Source: Flavobacterium sp. 83
Lineage (GTDB): Bacteria; Bacteroidota; Bacteroidia; Flavobacteriales; Flavobacteriaceae
DNA length: 64,000 nt
Assembly: GCF_000744835.1 (NCBI RefSeq)
Contig: NZ_JQMS01000001.1
Coordinates: 496,001-560,000, forward strand
Direction of reading: 5' to 3'
Shown: positions 26,906 to 36,251 of the stretch, piece by piece
Numbering within the stretch: the first letter of the stretch is position 1
Layout: each line of letters opens with the position of its first letter
Notes under the pieces: generated by a model
The model's database searches: none
Seen by the model: only the letters and a program-made list of their open reading frames with translations
Told to the model about the DNA's origin: nothing
Translations under genes and position numbers: made by a program

Positions 26906-26939
26906 AGTTGCTGGGGAAAATTGATACCAACATTAAAAC

Positions 26940-28352
26940 TTACCCTATCCCTAACTCCAAAACACTCGTTTTCATTTCCTCCACAGCAATTTGAATATCC
27001 TTTTCATTAGTTCTCCAATTGACAAATGAAGCCCGAATTCCTTTTCGGTTTTCGTAAACCGTTGGCGTCATAAACACTTTCCCTTTGTCATTAAGATGAG
27101 ACAAAAACAAATTGACTTTTTCTTGATTGTGGTCTCCAGCCAAAGTAAAGCATACGTTGTTCAAGCGAGTTGGTGCCAGCAATTCGAAGTTCTCATTTTG
27201 AGTAATGAAACTGTCAAATTGCAACGCCATCGCAACACTATTCTCTATAATATCCTGAAAACCTTGTTTGCCATAGGCCAATAATGAAAACCAAACCGGC
27301 AAAGCTTTTAAGCGTCTTGAGTTTTCAGGTAAAAAATTAAGATAACTAAAATTGTCTAACGGATTTCCTAAATATGGCGCATTAGAGTTTTGGAAGGTTT
27401 CAATTTGAAGATTTTTATATTGTTCTTTTACCAAATAAAACGCACTTTCATAAGGCACATTCATCCATTTATGGCAATCTATTGTAATACTGTCGGCGTT
27501 TTCCCAACCGTTTACAAGGTGTTTGTATTTTGGAGAACAAGCGGCAAAACCTCCAAAAGCAGCATCAATATGCCACCAGAAATTATATTTTTCTTTCAGT
27601 TTGGTAATGGCATTGAAATCATCAAAATCAGCCGTATTGACTGTTCCTGCACTTGATATTAAAATGAATGGCTTTCCGTTTAGGCTTTCAATATTTTTTT
27701 CTAAATCGGCAATATCTATCGCTTCACGATTTCCTTCAATAGTTTTTATCTTAGTAAAATTCTGGCTTCCAACACCTAACATTGCCAAACATTTTACCGA
27801 AGAAGAATGTGGCGTAGCGGTAAGAATGTTTATAGGTTCTGAAATTCCATTCTTGGCAAAATCTTTTCCTAATTGGTTTCCGAGCCATTGTCTCGCCACC
27901 GCCAAACAGGTAAAATTAGACATCGTAGCTCCAGTCACAAATCCTCCCAAAAATGATTTTGGTAAATCCAACAATTGCAACAACAGATTAATCGTTTCAA
28001 TTTCTATTAAAGCTGAAACACCTCCTTGTGCGTTTGTGGCTTGCGCGTTTGGATCGTAAATGGTCGTCAACCAATCCCCAACAATAGATGCTGGAGTTAC
28101 ACCACCAGTTACAAAGCCCCAATATCTTGGCCCTGCTTGAGAAACCATCAAAGGTGCTAAACGTTGGTTAAATTCTTCCAAAGCAGACAGTGCTCCCAAA
28201 CCAGAATCGTTTAGATTTCTATCGGTAGTTATAGAATTCTTAGTAGAAGTGGGAACGTTATCCATTGAATGTAGAAAATCAATTCCTTGTTGTTTTACTA
28301 TTACAAGGATTTTTTCAATATCTTTTAAATCTTGTTGGAGGACTGGATTCAT
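26940..28352 (-). CDS. group II PLP-dependent decarboxylase family protein
   Basis: This 470-residue protein belongs to the DDC/GAD/HDC decarboxylase family (fold type I). Visible residues are the cofactor-stacking histidine in TPHSSS (His182), HIDAAFGGFA (Asp263) and the PLP lysine in DCHKWMNVPYES (Lys295). The substrate could be an aromatic amino acid, glutamate, 2,4-diaminobutyrate or another, and cannot be told from the sequence. It follows metF after a terminator and is probably a separate unit. Confidence 0.85.
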   Translation of the reverse strand: MNPVLQQDLKDIEKILVIVKQQGIDFLHSMDNVPTSTKNSITTDRNLNDSGLGALSALEEFNQRLAPLMVSQAGPRYWGFVTGGVTPASIVGDWLTTIYDPNAQATNAQGGVSALIEIETINLLLQLLDLPKSFLGGFVTGATMSNFTCLAVARQWLGNQLGKDFAKNGISEPINILTATPHSSSVKCLAMLGVGSQNFTKIKTIEGNREAIDIADLEKNIESLNGKPFILISSAGTVNTADFDDFNAITKLKEKYNFWWHIDAAFGGFAACSPKYKHLVNGWENADSITIDCHKWMNVPYESAFYLVKEQYKNLQIETFQNSNAPYLGNPLDNFSYLNFLPENSRRLKALPVWFSLLAYGKQGFQDIIENSVAMALQFDSFITQNENFELLAPTRLNNVCFTLAGDHNQEKVNLFLSHLNDKGKVFMTPTVYENRKGIRASFVNWRTNEKDIQIAVEEMKTSVLELGIG

Positions 28353-28370
28353 TTGGTTTCGATTTTATAA

Positions 28371-28399
28371 AAAAAAGGGCTGAAGAATCAGCCCTTTTT
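28371..28399 (-). terminator. terminator of the metH-metF operon
   Basis: A perfect 12-bp stem (AAAAGGGCTGA-type arms, loop AGAA) with T residues follows the metF stop by 12 bp. Confidence 0.85.
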
Positions 28400-28411
28400 A
28401 AATTATATCAA

Positions 28412-29368
28412 TTAAAAAACTTGACTCGCTATTTGTCGGATATTTTCTGATTTTCCCATAGAATAATAGTGCAACACGGGAACGCCCGCAGCTTTCAATT
28501 CTAATGATTGTTGAATTGCCCATTCTATTCCTACTTGTCTGATGTCAGCATTATTTTTACATTTATCTACAGCATTTATCAAATCTTCAGGCAAATCGAT
28601 TCGAAAAATCTGTGGCAATACTTGTAAGTGTCTTTGCACTGCAATAGGTTTTATTCCTGGAATAATAGGAACAGTAATTCCCATTTCTCTAGCTTTGGCA
28701 ACAAACTCAAAATATTTTGCATTATCAAAAAACATTTGCGTCACTACATAATCAGCACCTGCTTCAACCTTTTCTTTCAGTCTCTTTAAATCAGAAATTA
28801 AAGACGGAGACTCCAAATGTTTCTCTGGATATCCCGCAACTCCAATACAAAAATTAGCTTTGTTATCAATATCCATTACATCGTGCAAATACTTTCCGCA
28901 ATTCAATTGGTTAATTTGTTTCACTAAATCAACCGCAAAATTATTTCCTCCTTCTTTCGGCACAAAAGATTGTTCATCTTTCATAGCATCACCACGTAGG
29001 GCCATCACATTATCAATTCCCAAATAGTGACAATCTACTAATAAATACTCAGTTTCTTCTTTGGTAAAACCACCGCAAAGTACGTGAGGAACTGTATCTA
29101 CGTTATACTTGTGCTTGATAGACGCACAAATTCCTAGAGTTCCAGGACGCATTCTGGTTAGTTTTTTTTCTAACAAACCATTGCCTTTATTAACGTAAAT
29201 GTATTCTTCGCGAGAAGTTGTTACGTCTATAAATGGTGGTCTGAACTCCATTAATGGATCAATATTATCGTATAATTCCTGAATACTTTTGCCTTTTTGA
29301 GGCGGAATGATTTCGAAAGAGAATAATGTTTCTCCTTTTGCTGCTTCTATATGCTGTGTTACTTTCAT
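28412..29368 (-). CDS. metF: 5,10-methylenetetrahydrofolate reductase
   Basis: This 318-residue FAD enzyme makes 5-methyltetrahydrofolate, the methyl donor for methionine synthase. It has FSFEIIPPQKG at the N-terminus, FIDVTTSREEY, NVMALRGD and QMFFDNAKYFEFV, typical of the single-domain bacterial enzyme. It is the last gene of the SAM-riboswitch-controlled unit metH(N)-metH(C)-metF, 79 bp after the second metH gene. Confidence 0.95.
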   Translation of the reverse strand: MKVTQHIEAAKGETLFSFEIIPPQKGKSIQELYDNIDPLMEFRPPFIDVTTSREEYIYVNKGNGLLEKKLTRMRPGTLGICASIKHKYNVDTVPHVLCGGFTKEETEYLLVDCHYLGIDNVMALRGDAMKDEQSFVPKEGGNNFAVDLVKQINQLNCGKYLHDVMDIDNKANFCIGVAGYPEKHLESPSLISDLKRLKEKVEAGADYVVTQMFFDNAKYFEFVAKAREMGITVPIIPGIKPIAVQRHLQVLPQIFRIDLPEDLINAVDKCKNNADIRQVGIEWAIQQSLELKAAGVPVLHYYSMGKSENIRQIASQVF

Positions 29369-29447
29369 CTAAGTCTTAAAGTTTGAATGTCAAAAGTCGA
29401 AAGTCACGTCCTTTGGACTTTATGACTTTTGACTTTACGACTATGTT

Positions 29448-32129
29448 TTAATCTGCTATATTCGGGTTCAACCATTTCATTGCTACTTCTGTCGAAACGC
29501 TTCTGCGTTTTGCGTAATCAATAACTTGGTCTTCTTTTATTTTTCCAAGTCCAAAATACTTACTTTCTGGGTTTCCAAAATAATATCCTGAAACTGAAGA
29601 AGCGGGCCACATTGCCATACTCTCGGTCAAAGTTACTCCGATTTCTTTTTCCACATTCAAAAGTTTCCAAATCGTTGGTTTTTCTAAATGGTCTGGACAA
29701 GCTGGGTATCCTGGTGCCGGACGAATTCCTTTGTACTCTTCGGCAATCATTGCTTCGGTGCTCATGTTTTCATCTGATGAATAACCCCAAATTTCTTTAC
29801 GTATTTTTTCGTGCAAATATTCGGCGAAAGCTTCTGCAAAACGATCTGCCAATGCTTTTACCATAATCGAATTGTAATCGTCCAAATCTCTTTCGAATTC
29901 AGCCGCCCATTCATCCACACCAAAACCGGTTGTTACACAAAACGCACCCATATAATCCGCTTTACCGCTTTCTTTTGGCGCAATAAAATCAGCTAAAGCG
30001 ATATTAGGCGCTCCTTTAGTTTTTTGTGATTGTTGACGAAGGGTCAAGAACGTTTGTAATAGTTTTCCGTTTTCGTCGGTTAATTCAATATCATCATCAT
30101 TGACTTGATTAGCAGGGAAAATTCCGTAGATTCCTTTGGCGGTCAGTTTCTTTTCTTTCAAAATAACTTCCAACATTTCTTGTGCATCTGCAAAAACAGA
30201 CGTTGCTTGCTCCCCTACTACATCATCCGTCAAAATCGCTGGATATTTTCCAAACAATTCCCATGTTCTAAAAAATGGCGTCCAGTCAATATACGGAACT
30301 AAAACATCCAAATCGACTTCGATAATTTGCTCTCCAATCACATTGGGTTTTACAGGCGTAAAATTATCCCAATCCAACTGCAATTTATTTTTGCGCGCTT
30401 GCTCAATGGTTAAGAAATTTTTATCGCGCGAACGATTCAAAAATGTTTCTCTAAACGCATCATATTCAGCACGAATATCACTAGCATAAATTTTTCTATT
30501 CTGATCCAATAAATTTCCTGCTACCGTAACTGCTCTTGAAGCATCGTTTACGTGAATCACTGTTGATTTATATTGCGGCGCAATTTTCACAGCGGTATGT
30601 GCTCGTGAGGTTGTTGCTCCACCAATCATTACAGGAATATTAATATTTCTTTTGTCTAATTCTTTAGCGAGATACACCATTTCATCCAATGATGGCGTTA
30701 TTAATCCGCTTAAACCAATAATATCAACGTTGTGTTCTATAGCTGCAGCAATAATTTTCTCTGGAGCTACCATTACACCCAAATCCACAATCTCATAATT
30801 ATTACAAGCCAAAACCACTGAAACAATATTTTTACCAATATCGTGTACATCTCCTTTTACTGTTGCCATCAGGATTTTTCCGTTCCCTTGCTTGTCACCC
30901 GCTTGTTTGCTGGCTTCAATGTAAGGCAACAAATAAGCAACCGCTTTCTTCATTACACGAGCTGATTTCACCACCTGTGGCAAAAACATTTTACCCGAAC
31001 CAAACAAATCACCCACAACATTCATTCCTGTCATCAAGTTGATTTCAATGACTTCGATAGGTTTTGCAGCAGCTAATCGCGCTTCTTCAACGTCGATTTC
31101 TATAAAGGCATCCACTCCTTTTACAAGTGAGTGCGTTATTCTTTCTTGGACTGTTCCTGAGCGCCATTCTTGAACTGCTTTTTCATTGTTTTTGACATCT
31201 CCTTTTACATTTTCAGCAAAATCCAATAAGCGTTCAGTAGCATCATCACGACGATTTAGAATTACATCTTCAACGTGTTCTAATAAGTCTTTTGGAATTT
31301 CGTCGTAAATAGAAAGCATTTCTGGGTTTACAATCCCCATTGTCATTCCGTTTTTTATCGCATGATACAAGAAAACCGAGTGCATCGCTTCCCGAACCGT
31401 GTCATTTCCTCTAAACGAAAACGAAACATTACTTACACCTCCACTGATGTGTGCATGAGGTAAATTCTCTCGAACCCATTTGGTTCCTCTAAAGAAATCC
31501 AAAGCATTCAAGCGGTGTTCTTCCATTCCTGTAGCCACCGGAAATATATTCAAATCGAAAATAATATCCTGCGGAGGAAAACCAACTTTGTTCACTAATA
31601 TATCATAAGAACGTTGGCAAATTTCTATCCTGCGTTCGAAATTATCTGCTTGTCCAGTTTCGTCAAAAGCCATTATAATTGCTGCAGCACCATAACGCTT
31701 AATCAATTTAGCATGGTGAATGAATTGCTCTTCTCCTTCTTTCAAAGAAATAGAATTCACCACACTTTTTCCTTGCACTACTTTTAATCCCGCTTCAATG
31801 ATATCCCATTTTGAGCTGTCAATCATTATTGGCACACGAGAAATATCCGGTTCGGCAGCTATTAAATTCAGGAATTTTGTCATGGCATATTCACCATCCA
31901 GCATTCCTTCATCCATATTAATATCGATGATTTGTGCGCCACCTTCCACTTGCTCTTTTGCAATACTAAGTGCTTCTTCGTATTTTTCTTCCTTGATTAA
32001 CCGAAGGAATTTTCTAGAACCTGTAACATTTGTTCTTTCCCCAATATTTACAAATACGCTTTCCGGCGTAATGATTAAAGGTTCTAATCCCGATAAAACA
32101 AGGTTTCTTCTAGTTTCTGCTTGTGCCAT
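29448..32129 (-). CDS. metH: methionine synthase, C-terminal part (pterin, cobalamin and activation domains)
   Basis: This 893-residue protein holds the folate-, cobalamin- and SAM-binding modules of cobalamin-dependent methionine synthase. A pterin-binding domain comes first ([15 protein letters not shown], about 27-41). The cobalamin-binding motif is DVHDIGKNI (His429 as axial ligand), with [10 protein letters not shown] and [12 protein letters not shown]. The C-terminal activation domain contains [12 protein letters not shown]. The homocysteine-binding domain is missing and is encoded by the separate upstream gene (32214-33215). The split protein pair should work as one complex. Confidence 0.95.
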   Translation of the reverse strand: MAQAETRRNLVLSGLEPLIITPESVFVNIGERTNVTGSRKFLRLIKEEKYEEALSIAKEQVEGGAQIIDINMDEGMLDGEYAMTKFLNLIAAEPDISRVPIMIDSSKWDIIEAGLKVVQGKSVVNSISLKEGEEQFIHHAKLIKRYGAAAIIMAFDETGQADNFERRIEICQRSYDILVNKVGFPPQDIIFDLNIFPVATGMEEHRLNALDFFRGTKWVRENLPHAHISGGVSNVSFSFRGNDTVREAMHSVFLYHAIKNGMTMGIVNPEMLSIYDEIPKDLLEHVEDVILNRRDDATERLLDFAENVKGDVKNNEKAVQEWRSGTVQERITHSLVKGVDAFIEIDVEEARLAAAKPIEVIEINLMTGMNVVGDLFGSGKMFLPQVVKSARVMKKAVAYLLPYIEASKQAGDKQGNGKILMATVKGDVHDIGKNIVSVVLACNNYEIVDLGVMVAPEKIIAAAIEHNVDIIGLSGLITPSLDEMVYLAKELDKRNINIPVMIGGATTSRAHTAVKIAPQYKSTVIHVNDASRAVTVAGNLLDQNRKIYASDIRAEYDAFRETFLNRSRDKNFLTIEQARKNKLQLDWDNFTPVKPNVIGEQIIEVDLDVLVPYIDWTPFFRTWELFGKYPAILTDDVVGEQATSVFADAQEMLEVILKEKKLTAKGIYGIFPANQVNDDDIELTDENGKLLQTFLTLRQQSQKTKGAPNIALADFIAPKESGKADYMGAFCVTTGFGVDEWAAEFERDLDDYNSIMVKALADRFAEAFAEYLHEKIRKEIWGYSSDENMSTEAMIAEEYKGIRPAPGYPACPDHLEKPTIWKLLNVEKEIGVTLTESMAMWPASSVSGYYFGNPESKYFGLGKIKEDQVIDYAKRRSVSTEVAMKWLNPNIAD

Positions 32130-32187
32130 TTTTTATTTTTTTGTGCCTCAAACCCAATAATTACAATGATTTTATGGCTATAATTCA

Positions 32188-32213
32188 GACGCGATAAATC
32201 GTGTCTCTACGTT
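32188..32213. repeat. REP-like unit (GACGCGATAAATCG family), copy 2
   Basis: AGACGCGATAAATCGTGTCT is an imperfect palindrome directly beside the stop codon of the metH N-terminal gene, similar in sequence and position to the copy at 22049. Confidence 0.6.
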
Positions 32214-33215
32214 TTACATTGTTTCTGTTGATACTCTCGGTTTATACTCCTTAGCGATATCAGCAATCAACTTGATGTGTTCTGGGGTTGTTCCACAACA
32301 ACCGCCTATGATATTCACTAAATTATCATCTAAATAGCTTTTGATTTGTGCTTGCATTTCTTGCGGCGTTTCATCATACTCTCCAAAAGCATTTGGTAAT
32401 CCTGCATTAGGATGTGCAGAAACATTAAAAGAAGTGTTTTGCGATAAAGTTTGCAAATATGGTTTTAATAAATCAGCTCCCAAAGCACAATTAAAACCAA
32501 CACTTAGCAATGGAATGTGAGAAACCGATACCAAAAAAGCTTCTACCGTTTGTCCAGAAAGTGTTCTTCCAGAAGCATCAGTAATGGTTCCTGAAACCAT
32601 GATGGGAATATCAATCTTGCGTTCGTCTTTTACTTCTTCGATAGCAAAAAGTGCTGCTTTGGCATTTAGTGTATCAAAAATAGTTTCTACCAATAATAAA
32701 TCACTCCCTCCGTCTATCAAAGCTTCTACTTGTTGTTTATAGGCAATGCGCAAATCATCAAAAGTTACTGCTCTGTAACCTGGATCATTTACATCTGGCG
32801 ACATACTGGCTGTACGGTTTGTTGGTCCTATTGAACCCGCTACAAAACGAGGTTTTTCTGGATTTTTGGCTGTGAATTCATCAGCTACTTCACGGGCGAT
32901 TCTTGCCGATTCGTAGTTCAGTTCATAAACGTATTCTTCCAAATGGTAATCTGCCATTCCGATAGTCGTACTTGAGAACGTATTGGTCTCTACTATATCA
33001 GCTCCTGCTTCAAAATAAGCGGCATGAACTGCTTTGATAGCTTGTGGTTGAGTCAGTGATAATAAATCGTTGTTTCCTTTTAGAGAATGTGGAAAATCTT
33101 TGAAACGTTCTCCACGAAAATCTTCTTCGGAAAAATTATAGCGCTGCAACATCGTTCCCATTGCGCCATCTAAAACAAGAATTCTCTCTTTTATAGCCTT
33201 TTGAATATTTGACAT
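32214..33215 (-). CDS. metH: methionine synthase, N-terminal homocysteine-binding part
   Basis: This 333-residue protein corresponds to the homocysteine S-methyltransferase domain of MetH. Opening motif [15 protein letters not shown] is followed by [19 protein letters not shown]. Zinc ligands are Cys243 (GFNCALGAD) and Cys306/Cys307 ([11 protein letters not shown]). It ends where the pterin-binding domain would begin in full-length MetH. That remainder starts 84 bp downstream. A SAM-I riboswitch lies upstream (33464-33576), separated from the start codon by about 250 nt that include a structured repeat. Confidence 0.94.
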   Translation of the reverse strand: MSNIQKAIKERILVLDGAMGTMLQRYNFSEEDFRGERFKDFPHSLKGNNDLLSLTQPQAIKAVHAAYFEAGADIVETNTFSSTTIGMADYHLEEYVYELNYESARIAREVADEFTAKNPEKPRFVAGSIGPTNRTASMSPDVNDPGYRAVTFDDLRIAYKQQVEALIDGGSDLLLVETIFDTLNAKAALFAIEEVKDERKIDIPIMVSGTITDASGRTLSGQTVEAFLVSVSHIPLLSVGFNCALGADLLKPYLQTLSQNTSFNVSAHPNAGLPNAFGEYDETPQEMQAQIKSYLDDNLVNIIGGCCGTTPEHIKLIADIAKEYKPRVSTETM

Positions 33216-33300
33216 ACCTTTTTATTTCTTTTAAATCTCGAAAAGTATCGGGACTTATTCTTTTAATTACTAATTACAAAAATTCACTATTGTTTATTTT

Positions 33301-33375
33301 TAGCCCTGATGGCAGCAACATCGTTTTATTCTGGGGTTCAGAATAAAAGATATAGCGAACAGCAGGAAGGATGAT
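33301..33375 (+). ncRNA. copy B of the structured repeat, between riboswitch and metH
   Basis: Closing stem CCTG (33305-33308) with CAGG (33363-33366), small hairpin GATG with CATC, long hairpin TTTTATTCTG with CAGAATAAAA, tail AAAGATATAGCGAACAGC. It is in the opposite orientation to the metH transcript, so the metH leader would carry its complement, which can also fold. It separates the SAM-I aptamer from metH. Confidence 0.5.
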
Positions 33376-33463
33376 AGCAAAATTTGCGCCAATCATTCGC
33401 TCTAAAAAATTATCGATATTTTGTCAAGAAAAGGTTTGAGAAATACTGTGGAAGTATTCTTGT

Positions 33464-33576
33464 GTTATCTATCTTAAATACTGAATTTTCAGTTTAAAGT
33501 AGAATGTAGCACCTTCTTTAAAGATAAAGGGTTGCTAAGGTTTCATCGGGTCTTTCCCTCCGCCTTTCGTGATAAC
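33464..33576 (-). promoter_or_regulatory. SAM-I riboswitch of the metH-metF operon
   Basis: Minus-strand sequence shows the S-box core: GGCGGAGGGA, GACCCGATGAAACC, TTAGCAACCC and GAAGGTGCT. P1 is GTTATC (33571-33576) with GATAAC (33464-33469). P3 is closed by AACCCTTTATC-type arms, and a P4-like hairpin contains ACTG with CAGT. Binding of SAM is expected to shut down metH and metF. No clear terminator was found between the aptamer and the metH start, so the expression platform is not identified. Confidence 0.9.
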
Positions 33577-33611
33577 TGTCAATAAATATAGGAACACTGC
33601 AAAGTAAAGAC

Positions 33612-33643
33612 ATAGCGCTAATACTTGCAAGTATTAGCGCTAT
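33612..33643. terminator. perfect 16-bp palindrome, terminator of the sulfate assimilation operon
   Basis: ATAGCGCTAATACTTG and its exact complement abut with no spacer. It lies 28 bp after the stop codon of the last gene of the cys operon and just before the metH riboswitch, so it separates the two units. Confidence 0.75.
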
Positions 33644-33670
33644 ATTTTTTAACTAGTTTATGTTAAGTTG

Positions 33671-34723
33671 TTATACAATAGCTTTCACCACCGCTTTTGG
33701 AGCCTCTTTACGAGTTCCGTCAAATCCGTCAACACCAGAAACTGTAGTGTATTTTAACACATATTTCTTACCTGGATTGATAATTTGGTATGCTGCCTGA
33801 CACATTAAAGTCGCTTCGTGGAATCCACAAAGAATCAATTTTAATTTTCCAGGATATGTATTTACGTCACCAATGGCAAAAATTCCAGGAATATTCGTTT
33901 GGTAATCCAAAGCATTATTTACTTTGATTGCATTTTTTTCAATATCTAATCCCCAGTCTCCAATAGGACCTAATTTTGGAGTTAATCCAAAAAGAGGAAT
34001 AAAATAATCTGTTTCTATAGTACGGTGCGCTCCATTTTCCTCTATATCAATAGACTCCAAATGTTCAGCTCCATTCAAACCAACTACTTCAGCAGGTGTG
34101 ATCATTCTTATTTTTCCCGAATTTTTCAATTCCTGTACTTTTTCAACAGAATCTAAAGCACCTCTGAATTCATTTCTTCGGTGAATCAAAGTCACCTCAG
34201 AAGCTACATTAGACAAGAAAATACTCCAGTCTAAAGCAGAATCACCACCTCCGGCAATTACAACTCTTTTGTTTCTAAATTTCTCTGGATTTTTGATGAA
34301 ATATTTTATCCCTTTATCTTCGTAAAACTCAATGTCTTCAATAAGTGGTTTTCTTGGTTCAAAACTTCCTAATCCTCCAGCAATTGCAACAACCGAAGCA
34401 TGAAATTTCTTTCCTTTATTTGAGGTTACAATAAAACTACCGTCTTCTTGTTTTTCTATAGTTTCAGCACGTTCACCCAACGTAAAACCCGGCTCGAATT
34501 GTTTGATTTGTTCCATCAAATTATCAACTAAATCACCTGCTAATACTTCAGGAAATCCTGGAATATCATAAATAGGTTTTTTTGGATACAATTCTGAAAG
34601 TTGTCCGCCCGCTTGTGGCAGCGCGTCCAAAATATGACATTTTAGTTTTAATAATCCTGCTTCAAAAACTGCAAATAAACCTGTTGGTCCGGCTCCTATA
34701 ATTAATATGTCTGTTTTAACCAT
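33671..34723 (-). CDS. TrxB-like ferredoxin/flavodoxin-NADP+ reductase
   Basis: This 350-residue flavoprotein is of the thioredoxin reductase-like FNR type. FAD motif IGAGPTGLFAVFEAG is at 7-21; NADPH motif VVIAGGGDSALDW lies at about 168-180; IFAIGDVNTYPGKLKLILCG closes the FAD site. The redox CxxC of thioredoxin reductase is absent. It is the last gene of the sulfate reduction operon and probably feeds electrons, through ferredoxin, to the sulfite reductase; no CysJ-type flavoprotein is present. Confidence 0.88.
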   Translation of the reverse strand: MVKTDILIIGAGPTGLFAVFEAGLLKLKCHILDALPQAGGQLSELYPKKPIYDIPGFPEVLAGDLVDNLMEQIKQFEPGFTLGERAETIEKQEDGSFIVTSNKGKKFHASVVAIAGGLGSFEPRKPLIEDIEFYEDKGIKYFIKNPEKFRNKRVVIAGGGDSALDWSIFLSNVASEVTLIHRRNEFRGALDSVEKVQELKNSGKIRMITPAEVVGLNGAEHLESIDIEENGAHRTIETDYFIPLFGLTPKLGPIGDWGLDIEKNAIKVNNALDYQTNIPGIFAIGDVNTYPGKLKLILCGFHEATLMCQAAYQIINPGKKYVLKYTTVSGVDGFDGTRKEAPKAVVKAIV

Positions 34724-34830
34724 TTTTTTATTCTTTATGTGTGTAATTATGCTAAACTATTTTATTGCAAATTAACGATTGATTTTTACCATTTTAAATG
34801 ACAAATATCATTCGTTACTTATTGGCTCTT

Positions 34831-35475
34831 TTATTCTTTATTTTTTAACGCTTCGGTGATTTCATTCATTTTTTGAACTTTTTCCTCGAAATTCCCTTTC
34901 AACGTTTTGCGATATTCATTTAGGTTTTCGACCATTTTATTAATATCGTCCGGAATTATTTCTTCGAAAAACTCTCGTAATCTTTTGGCAGTTGTCGGTG
35001 ATTTACCATTTGTTGAAATGGCTATTTTGACATTTCCTTTGGTTACGATTCCTCCCAAATAATAATCACATAATGGTGGCGTATCAGCAATGTTGCAAAT
35101 CAAGTATCTTTTTCGGGATAAATCGAATACTCGTTTATTGACTTTCAAATCATCGGTACAAGCAATAACCATGTGCCGTTTCTTCAACATCTTTTTCTTG
35201 AACTTAGCTTTCGTTAATTTCACCGAAGGATGTTTTTTAACTAACTCTTCCAATTCCGACAAAAACTTTGGTGCAACGACCTCAACATTTGCATTTGGGC
35301 TGGATTTTAGCATAAACGATAACTTTTCTAAACCCACATTTCCTCCTCCTACAATAAGTACGTTGAGGTTGTGTAATTTTAAAAAAACAGGATATAATTC
35401 GTTCCTCTCCCCAGCCCTCTCCGAAGGAAAGGGTGCCGAGTCTTGATTGTTGGAATATAATTCGTTTTGCTCCAT
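34831..35475 (-). CDS. precorrin-2 dehydrogenase / sirohydrochlorin ferrochelatase (CysG-N type)
   Basis: This 214-residue protein corresponds to the N-terminal NAD-dependent module of CysG (Met8p-like). It converts precorrin-2 to sirohydrochlorin and probably inserts iron, giving siroheme. NVLIVGGGNVGLEKLSFML is the dinucleotide motif (about 36-54). NIADTPPLCDYYLGGIV and ISTNGKSPTTAKRLREF are family signatures. The first 24 residues are unusual: NELY occurs at 4-7 and again at 25-28, and the stretch between is encoded by a REP-like insertion (see 35404-35466). It lies 2 bp after cobA. Confidence 0.9.
   Translation of the reverse strand: MEQNELYSNNQDSAPFPSERAGERNELYPVFLKLHNLNVLIVGGGNVGLEKLSFMLKSSPNANVEVVAPKFLSELEELVKKHPSVKLTKAKFKKKMLKKRHMVIACTDDLKVNKRVFDLSRKRYLICNIADTPPLCDYYLGGIVTKGNVKIAISTNGKSPTTAKRLREFFEEIIPDDINKMVENLNEYRKTLKGNFEEKVQKMNEITEALKNKE
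35404..35466. repeat. REP-like insertion with 12-bp direct repeats inside the siroheme gene
   Basis: The 12-mer ATATAATTCGTT occurs at 35392-35403 and at 35455-35466. The 51 nt between contain CCCTCTCC with GGAAAGGG around GAA, a G/C-rich palindrome unlike the flanks. The period is 63 nt (21 codons), so the reading frame is kept. The simplest reading is an insertion that duplicated its 12-bp target. Confidence 0.8.
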
Positions 35476-35477
35476 TA

Positions 35478-36251
35478 TTATCTTATTTCTGCTGCTATAA
35501 ATTCTTCGTAAAACCCTTTGAACTTGACACTTTCTTTTACCACTTCTCCAATAACAATTATTGCTGGTGAACTTAACTTGTTCTCCATAACAACTTGTTG
35601 GATACTGTTAATCGTTCCAACACCCACTTTTTCTTGTGGAGTAGTTCCGTTTTGAATAATCGCAACGGGAGTTTCTCCTTTGGATTCTTTTTGGAATAAA
35701 GACACAATTTGTGCTAATTTACTCATTCCCATCAAAATCACAACTGTTGCTGACGACTGTGCTGCAAGCGCTACATCATCTGACAAATTCCTATCGGAAG
35801 TGGTGCCTGTAATAACCCAAAAACTTTCGGAAACGCCTCTTTTGGTCAAAGAAATTCCTTGATAAGCGGGAACTGCAATTGCCGATGAAATTCCGGGTAC
35901 TACAAATGTAGGGATTCCAAAACTTTCTACGAATTCTATTTCTTCGCTTCCACGACCAAAAATAAATGGATCTCCACCTTTTAACCGAACCACATTTCCA
36001 TACGTAAGCGCATTATCTACAATCAACTGATTGATTTGATCTTGCGAATATTCATGCGCTCCAATTCTTTTACCCACAAATATTTTTATGGCAGTTTTTG
36101 GAGCATGATTCATTATTTCTTCATTGGCCAGCGCATCATACAAAACCACATTCGCTTCAGCAAGTGCTTTTACTCCTTTGAGAGTAAGTAAATCTGGGTC
36201 GCCGGGACCAGCACCTACTAAAGTTACTTTTGGTTGTATTGTATTATGCAT
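35478..36251 (-). CDS. cobA: uroporphyrinogen-III C-methyltransferase (SUMT)
   Basis: This 257-residue SAM-dependent enzyme methylates uroporphyrinogen III twice to give precorrin-2, the first step to siroheme. It shows LVGAGPGDPDLLTLKGVKAL, VLYDAL, VRLKGGDPFIFGRGSEE and VVPGISSAIAVPAYQGISLTKR. It overlaps the sulfite reductase gene by 8 bp and ends 2 bp before the siroheme dehydrogenase gene, which supports a role in supplying that reductase's cofactor. Confidence 0.95.
   Translation of the reverse strand: MHNTIQPKVTLVGAGPGDPDLLTLKGVKALAEANVVLYDALANEEIMNHAPKTAIKIFVGKRIGAHEYSQDQINQLIVDNALTYGNVVRLKGGDPFIFGRGSEEIEFVESFGIPTFVVPGISSAIAVPAYQGISLTKRGVSESFWVITGTTSDRNLSDDVALAAQSSATVVILMGMSKLAQIVSLFQKESKGETPVAIIQNGTTPQEKVGVGTINSIQQVVMENKLSSPAIIVIGEVVKESVKFKGFYEEFIAAEIR

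Noticed and set aside
27523..28059. 178-codon ORF on the plus strand
   Set aside because: It lies wholly antisense to the PLP decarboxylase gene, has no recognisable domain, and is a shadow frame.
31720..32160. 146-codon ORF on the plus strand
   Set aside because: It is antisense to the well-supported metH C-terminal gene and has no motif or promoter.
33612..33643. Perfect 16-bp palindrome as an operator
   Set aside because: Its position just after the last gene of the cys operon makes a terminator the simpler reading.
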